In this document: positions 32,590 through 35,681 of the stretch, piece by piece | Position numbering within the stretch: the first letter of the stretch is position 1 | How the letters are laid out: every line of letters begins with the position of its first letter | Assembly (NCBI GenBank): GCA_017448185.1 | Contig: JAFSLX010000059.1 | Coordinates: forward strand, 1-35,681 | Length of the DNA stretch: 35,681 bases | Origin: Bacteroidales bacterium | Lineage (GTDB): Bacteria > Bacteroidota > Bacteroidia > Bacteroidales > P3 | Reading direction: 5' to 3' | Notes under the pieces: generated by a model | Told to the model about the DNA's origin: nothing | What the model saw: the letters and a program-made list of their open reading frames with translations, nothing else | Database searches by the model: none | Program-made: the position numbers and the translations under genes

Positions 32590-34485
32590 TTATATCATCT
32601 CCACCGAGCGCTGGAGGAACTTGCTGAGGGCTTCGCCTTTGAGCAGGCCGTTGGCCAGCAGGGCCAGGTCGGTGAGCTGGTGGACGAGCTCTTTCTGCTT
32701 CTCCGTGTCGGTCTCGTTCAGCACGCGGCTGATGAGCGGGTGGTTGATGTTGACGACAAGGTTGTAGCTCTCCGGCAGCTCGCCGTAGAAGCCCATGCCG
32801 CCGCCGGAGGTCTGCGCCATCTCGCGGTAGCGGCGCATGAACTCGCTCTGCGTCACCTGCATCGGCGCGTCGCTCTCCTCGAGGCTCTCCAGCTGCACGG
32901 TGAACTTCTGCTTGTCAATCTCGCCCTCGATGATGGGCTGCAGCTTTTCCTTCTCCTCCTTGCTGAGCTTCTCGGGGATGGCATCGTCGTGGGGGATGAG
33001 CTTTTCGACGGTGTCGCTGTCCACGCGCACGAAGCGGGTCTTCTCAATCTTCTGCTCGAGCAAATTGATGAAATGCGATTCCAGCGGGCTGTCCATCAGC
33101 AGCACGTCGTAGCCTTTGGCCTTGGCTTTCTCGATGTAGGCGTGCTCTTCCTCGGCGTTGCTGGCGTAGAGGTAGCAGACGGTCTTGTCCTTGTCGGTCT
33201 GCAGGGCTTTGATTTTCTCGCGGTAGGAATCCAAAGTATAGTACGTGCCGTCCACACCCTTGAGCAGGTAGAACTTCATGGCGCGTTCGCAGAATTTCTC
33301 GTCGGTCAGCATGCCGTACTGGACGAAAATCTTGATGTCATCCCATTTGTCCTCCAAGGCGCTCTTCTCCTCTCCCTCTTTCTTCTTGCTCATCTCCTCC
33401 AACTTGTCGGCTACCTTCTTGCTGATGTGCTGCGATATCTTCTTCACGTTGCCGTCGCTCTGCAGGTAGCTGCGGCTGACGTTCAGTGGGATGTCCGGCG
33501 AGTCGAGCACGCCGTGCAGCAGCATCAGGTAGTCCGGCACCACGCCCTCCACCTGGTCGGTGACGAAGACCTGGTTGCAGTAGAGCTGTATCTTGTTGCG
33601 GTTGGGGTCGATGGTCTTGCGCACCTTGGGGAAGTAGAGGATACCCGTCAGGTTGAAGGGGTAGTCCACGTTGAGGTGTATCTGGAACAGCGGCTCCTCG
33701 AAGTTCATCGGGAACAGCTCGTGGTAGAATTTCTTATAGTCTTCGTCGGTAAGCGACGAGGGCGATTTCTTCCACGCCGGGTCGGGGTCGTTGATGATGC
33801 GGGGCTGCTTCTTTTCAACTCTCTTCGGTTTCCCGTCCTTGTCGCACTCCGTCTCGCTGTCCACCCACACGCTCTCCTCGCCGAAGCGGATGGCCACGGG
33901 CATGAAGCGGCAGTATTTCTTCAGCAGCTGCAGGATGGTGCCCTCTTCGAGGAACTCCTTGCAGTCGTCGGCGATGTGCAGCACGATGTCGGTGCCGCGG
34001 TCGGTGTGCTTCTTGTCCTCCTCCATGCTGAACTCCGGGTTGCCCTCGCAGCTCCAGTGCTGTGCAGGCTCGTCTTTCCACGACTTGGTGAATATCTCCA
34101 CCTTGTCGCTCACCATGAAGGCGCTGTAAAAGCCCAGGCCGAAGTGGCCGATAAGCGGTTCGTGGCTGTCCTTGTACTTCTCCATGAAGTCGGTGACGCC
34201 GCTGAAGGCTATCTGGTTGATGTACTTCTCCACTTCGTCGGCGGTCATGCCGATGCCGCGGTCGCTGACGGTGAGGGTCTTCTTCTTGCTGTCGATCTTC
34301 ACGTCGATGGTCAGGTCGCCCAGCTCGCCCTTGAAGTCGCCGCGGGTCGAGAGGGTCTTCAGTTTCTGCGTAGCGTCGACAGCATTGCTAATCAGCTCAC
34401 GCAGAAATATTTCATGATCCGAATAGAGGAACTTCTTGATGACCGGAAAGATATTCTCGGTCTGTACATTCAATTTGCCTTCCAT
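32590..34485 (-). CDS. htpG: Molecular chaperone HtpG (Hsp90)
   Basis: 631 residues, the full bacterial Hsp90 length. The N-terminal GHKL ATPase has FLRELISNAVDA (catalytic Glu and Mg-binding Asn), SDRGIGMT and GHFGLGFYSAFMV. The middle domain includes GVLDSPDIPLNVSRSYLQ with the conserved Arg that contacts ATP. The C-terminal dimerisation domain ends at the stop; the bacterial form lacks MEEVD. It is a cytoplasmic ATP-driven chaperone for client folding and stress. No TAnnTTTG box is evident upstream on this strand; a sigma-54-like sequence and two matched dyads lie in the divergent intergenic region. Confidence 0.98.
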   Translation of the reverse strand: MEGKLNVQTENIFPVIKKFLYSDHEIFLRELISNAVDATQKLKTLSTRGDFKGELGDLTIDVKIDSKKKTLTVSDRGIGMTADEVEKYINQIAFSGVTDFMEKYKDSHEPLIGHFGLGFYSAFMVSDKVEIFTKSWKDEPAQHWSCEGNPEFSMEEDKKHTDRGTDIVLHIADDCKEFLEEGTILQLLKKYCRFMPVAIRFGEESVWVDSETECDKDGKPKRVEKKQPRIINDPDPAWKKSPSSLTDEDYKKFYHELFPMNFEEPLFQIHLNVDYPFNLTGILYFPKVRKTIDPNRNKIQLYCNQVFVTDQVEGVVPDYLMLLHGVLDSPDIPLNVSRSYLQSDGNVKKISQHISKKVADKLEEMSKKKEGEEKSALEDKWDDIKIFVQYGMLTDEKFCERAMKFYLLKGVDGTYYTLDSYREKIKALQTDKDKTVCYLYASNAEEEHAYIEKAKAKGYDVLLMDSPLESHFINLLEQKIEKTRFVRVDSDTVEKLIPHDDAIPEKLSKEEKEKLQPIIEGEIDKQKFTVQLESLEESDAPMQVTQSEFMRRYREMAQTSGGGMGFYGELPESYNLVVNINHPLISRVLNETDTEKQKELVHQLTDLALLANGLLKGEALSKFLQRSVEMI

Positions 34486-34631
34486 ATCTTAATTGTTGTT
34501 TTGATTCTTCAATTAGTTATTCACTCATGCATTCCCACATTCACTCATTAACGCATTCAAATCCCGTGCCAACTGTCAGCCGCCTGCCAAAATGTCAGTT
34601 TCATTTTTTTGCGACAACCACTATAAGGTCA

Positions 34632-34684
34632 TATGTGCAAAATTTGCACATACCACTACGAATAACGTGCAGAAAATGCACGTT
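34632..34684. promoter_or_regulatory. Two tandem matched dyads (putative operators)
   Basis: Site 1 is TATGTGCA-N5-TGCACATA (34632-34652) and site 2 is AACGTGCA-N5-TGCACGTT (34664-34684). Each is perfectly symmetrical, both share GTGCA-N5-TGCAC, and their centres (34642 and 34674) are 32 bases apart, about three helical turns. This suggests two dimers of one regulator on the same DNA face. Confidence 0.65.
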
Positions 34685-34732
34685 GTATTTCACCTCCACA
34701 AAAGAAAATTGAGGAATGTGCGGATTTTTTTG

Positions 34733-34740
34733 TATCTTTG
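34733..34740 (+). promoter_or_regulatory. Promoter -7 box of the exonuclease gene
   Basis: TATCTTTG followed by CA, preceded by a T7 run; a TTG at 34709-34711 is a weak -33 candidate. The box ends 43 bases before the ATG at 34784. Confidence 0.75.
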
Positions 34741-34783
34741 CAACAAGAAAACGACAGGGATTAGGCGACAGATGTTATAGACA

Positions 34784-35275
34784 ATGAATGACTTTGCGGC
34801 GATAGACTTTGAGACGGCCAATGGGCAGCGCTCCAGTGTGTGCAGCGTGGGGGTGGTCGTGGTGCGCGGGGGCGAGGTGACGGACAGGTTCTACAGCCTT
34901 ATACAGCCGGAGCCTAACTACTACAGCTGGTTCTGCCAGCGGGTGCACGGCCTCTGCCACGAGGACACCGACGACGCCGAGGTGTTCCCGACGGTGTGGC
35001 ACAAGATAGAGCCGCTGATCGAGGGGCTGCCGCTGGTGGCACACAACGCGATGTTCGACGAAGGCTGTCTGCGGGCGGTGATGCAAGTCTATCAGATGGA
35101 CTGGCCCGACTACCGCTTCTACGACACGCTGCGGGCTTCGCGCCGCAAGCTGCGCGACCTCCCCAACCACCAACTGCATACCGTCAGCGAGGCCTGCGGC
35201 TACTGCCTCGAGAACCACCACCATGCCTTGGCCGACGCCGAAGCCTGCGCGGCCATCGCACTGAAACTACTGTAA
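34784..35275 (+). CDS. DEDDh 3'-5' exonuclease (DnaQ-like)
   Basis: 163 residues, a single exonuclease domain. Exo I is AAIDFETAN with D8 and E10, Exo II LVAHNAMFD with D92, and Exo III HHHALADAEA with H146 and D151. The family includes the proofreading subunit of DNA polymerase III and independent exonucleases. The short length and lack of other domains fit a stand-alone enzyme acting on DNA or RNA in the cytoplasm. It is followed two bases later by a small membrane protein gene, which is probably co-transcribed. Confidence 0.92.
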   Translation: MNDFAAIDFETANGQRSSVCSVGVVVVRGGEVTDRFYSLIQPEPNYYSWFCQRVHGLCHEDTDDAEVFPTVWHKIEPLIEGLPLVAHNAMFDEGCLRAVMQVYQMDWPDYRFYDTLRASRRKLRDLPNHQLHTVSEACGYCLENHHHALADAEACAAIALKLL

Positions 35276-35277
35276 CC

Positions 35278-35601
35278 ATGCGGCCATTGATGATACATAC
35301 ACGAAGGTTTCCGGCGCGGAGGTTCCATGCCATCACGCTGTTCCCGTTTGTCTTCTATAACGGCAGGCCGCTGACGGAGCGCGAGGTGTGCCACGAGACG
35401 GTGCACCTGTGGCAGCAGGCGGCTCTGCTTGTGGTGCCGTTTTATGTGCTGTATCTGCTGTTCTGGGTAATCAACTTGATGCGGTTCCGCAGTCAGGACC
35501 GGGCTTACCGCGAGATTCCTTTCGAGCGTTCGGCTTACCGATTAGAGGCGAAAGGTGACCTCGCTTGGACGACTATGGCATTCGACTGGCTCACGGCTTA
35601 G
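35278..35601 (+). CDS. Small membrane protein with HExxH motif
   Basis: 107 residues starting at the ATG at 35278. EREVCHETVHLWQQ contains H39-E40-T-V-H43, the zinc-metallopeptidase type motif, directly before a hydrophobic segment (about 48-68; AALLVVPFYVLYLLFWVINL). The C-terminus has YREIPFERSAYRLE, which supplies a glutamate-rich segment seen in similar small proteins of this phylum. A hydrolase function is only suggested by the motif. The frame is open upstream inside the exonuclease gene, but the ATG right after that stop is the natural start. The stop is 12 bases from repeat copy D. Confidence 0.75.
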   Translation: MRPLMIHTRRFPARRFHAITLFPFVFYNGRPLTEREVCHETVHLWQQAALLVVPFYVLYLLFWVINLMRFRSQDRAYREIPFERSAYRLEAKGDLAWTTMAFDWLTA

Positions 35602-35613
35602 TCTCATCTATCG

Positions 35614-35681
35614 TTGTCCGTTCGATGTTCAGTCGTTGTTCAGTCGTTGTTCAGTGTTTGACTGAACAACGACTGAACAAC
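35614..35681. repeat. Palindromic 11-bp-unit repeat, copy D (cut by window end)
   Basis: Left arm: TTGTCCGTTCG, ATGTTCAGTCG, TTGTTCAGTCG, then TTGTTCAGT (35647-35655). Loop GTTTG (35656-35660). Right arm: ACTGAACAACG and a truncated second unit. The last 40 bases are identical to bases 1-40. Confidence 0.92.

Larger units (their letters stand above)
34486..34783. other. Divergent intergenic region htpG / exonuclease
   Basis: About 300 bases without a credible gene. It contains two short direct repeats ATTCACTCAT (34519-34528, 34539-34548), a sigma-54-like sequence on the minus strand (34556-34572), two dyads at 34632-34652 and 34664-34684, and the exonuclease promoter (34733-34740). Confidence 0.8.

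Noticed and set aside
32575-34551. 658-codon open frame on the plus strand opposite htpG
   Set aside because: It is a shadow of htpG codon bias (G/C third positions leave the antisense frame free of stops). The translation is low-complexity Leu/Val/His/Ala with no motif, while the minus-strand Hsp90 is unmistakable.
1-35681. Circular plasmid or phage suggested by identical ends
   Set aside because: The ends are copies of a dispersed repeat, and the gene content is chromosomal housekeeping; no replication, mobilisation or phage genes are present.

Overview
The window looks like a core chromosomal segment of a member of the Bacteroidota, most likely an uncultured Bacteroidales. Recognisable promoters carry the TAnnTTTG -7 box typical of the phylum, usually as TATCTTTGCA. 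The gene content also fits: a TonB-dependent receptor with a carboxypeptidase-like N-terminal domain followed by a DUF4249 lipoprotein, a Bacteroidota-type omega subunit next to bamD and coaBC, a BlaI/BlaR1-TonB pair, and proteins with type IX secretion (T9SS) sorting domains. Nothing points to a plasmid or phage. No rRNA or CRISPR array is visible; there is one tRNA (Phe).

Layout. 1-476: a copy of a palindromic repeat, a headless T9SS sorting-domain remnant, and a promoter. 477-8305 (+): a compact, mostly overlapping operon of an M16 peptidase, voltage-gated K+ channel-like protein, TonB receptor, DUF4249 lipoprotein, 2-hydroxyacid dehydrogenase, DUF3109 protein and lspA. 8374-8482: tRNA-Phe with its own promoter and terminator. 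8531-11049 (+): response regulator and histidine kinase, a hotdog thioesterase, and an unknown lipoprotein. 11127-17321 (-): bamD, rpoZ-like, coaBC, lytic transglycosylase, uvrA. 17370-19529 (-): two secreted proteins of partly AT-rich composition. 19858-24715 (+): guaA, a LysM/periplasmic-binding-protein fusion, lpxC, lpxA. 24724-28714 (-): a translationally coupled run led by a BlaI/MecI repressor and a BlaR1-TonB fusion. 28995-31531 (-): antitoxin, PIN toxin, lipoprotein-type flavin reductase, dTDP-glucose 4,6-dehydratase. 31664-32404 (+): NERD/zinc-ribbon protein. 32590-34485 (-): htpG. 34784-35601 (+): DEDDh exonuclease and a small HExxH membrane protein.

The most unusual element is a family of four intergenic palindromes (1-74, 19680-19759, 28817-28918, 35614-35681). 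Each has a 5-nt loop (CAAAC or GTTTG) flanked by arms built of 11-bp units (TTGTTCAGTCG and its complement). Units next to the loop are perfect, while the outer ones decay. Both ends of the window lie inside copies, and the first and last 40 bases are identical, so the contig was probably broken at this repeat. Other points of interest are an LpxC lacking the FabZ fusion usual in the phylum, a T9SS cargo gene that looks chimeric, a pair of matched dyads 32 bp apart upstream of htpG, and a bamD promoter placed so that the mRNA should be nearly leaderless. Gene functions are inferred from residues and motifs visible in the translations; no database search was run.
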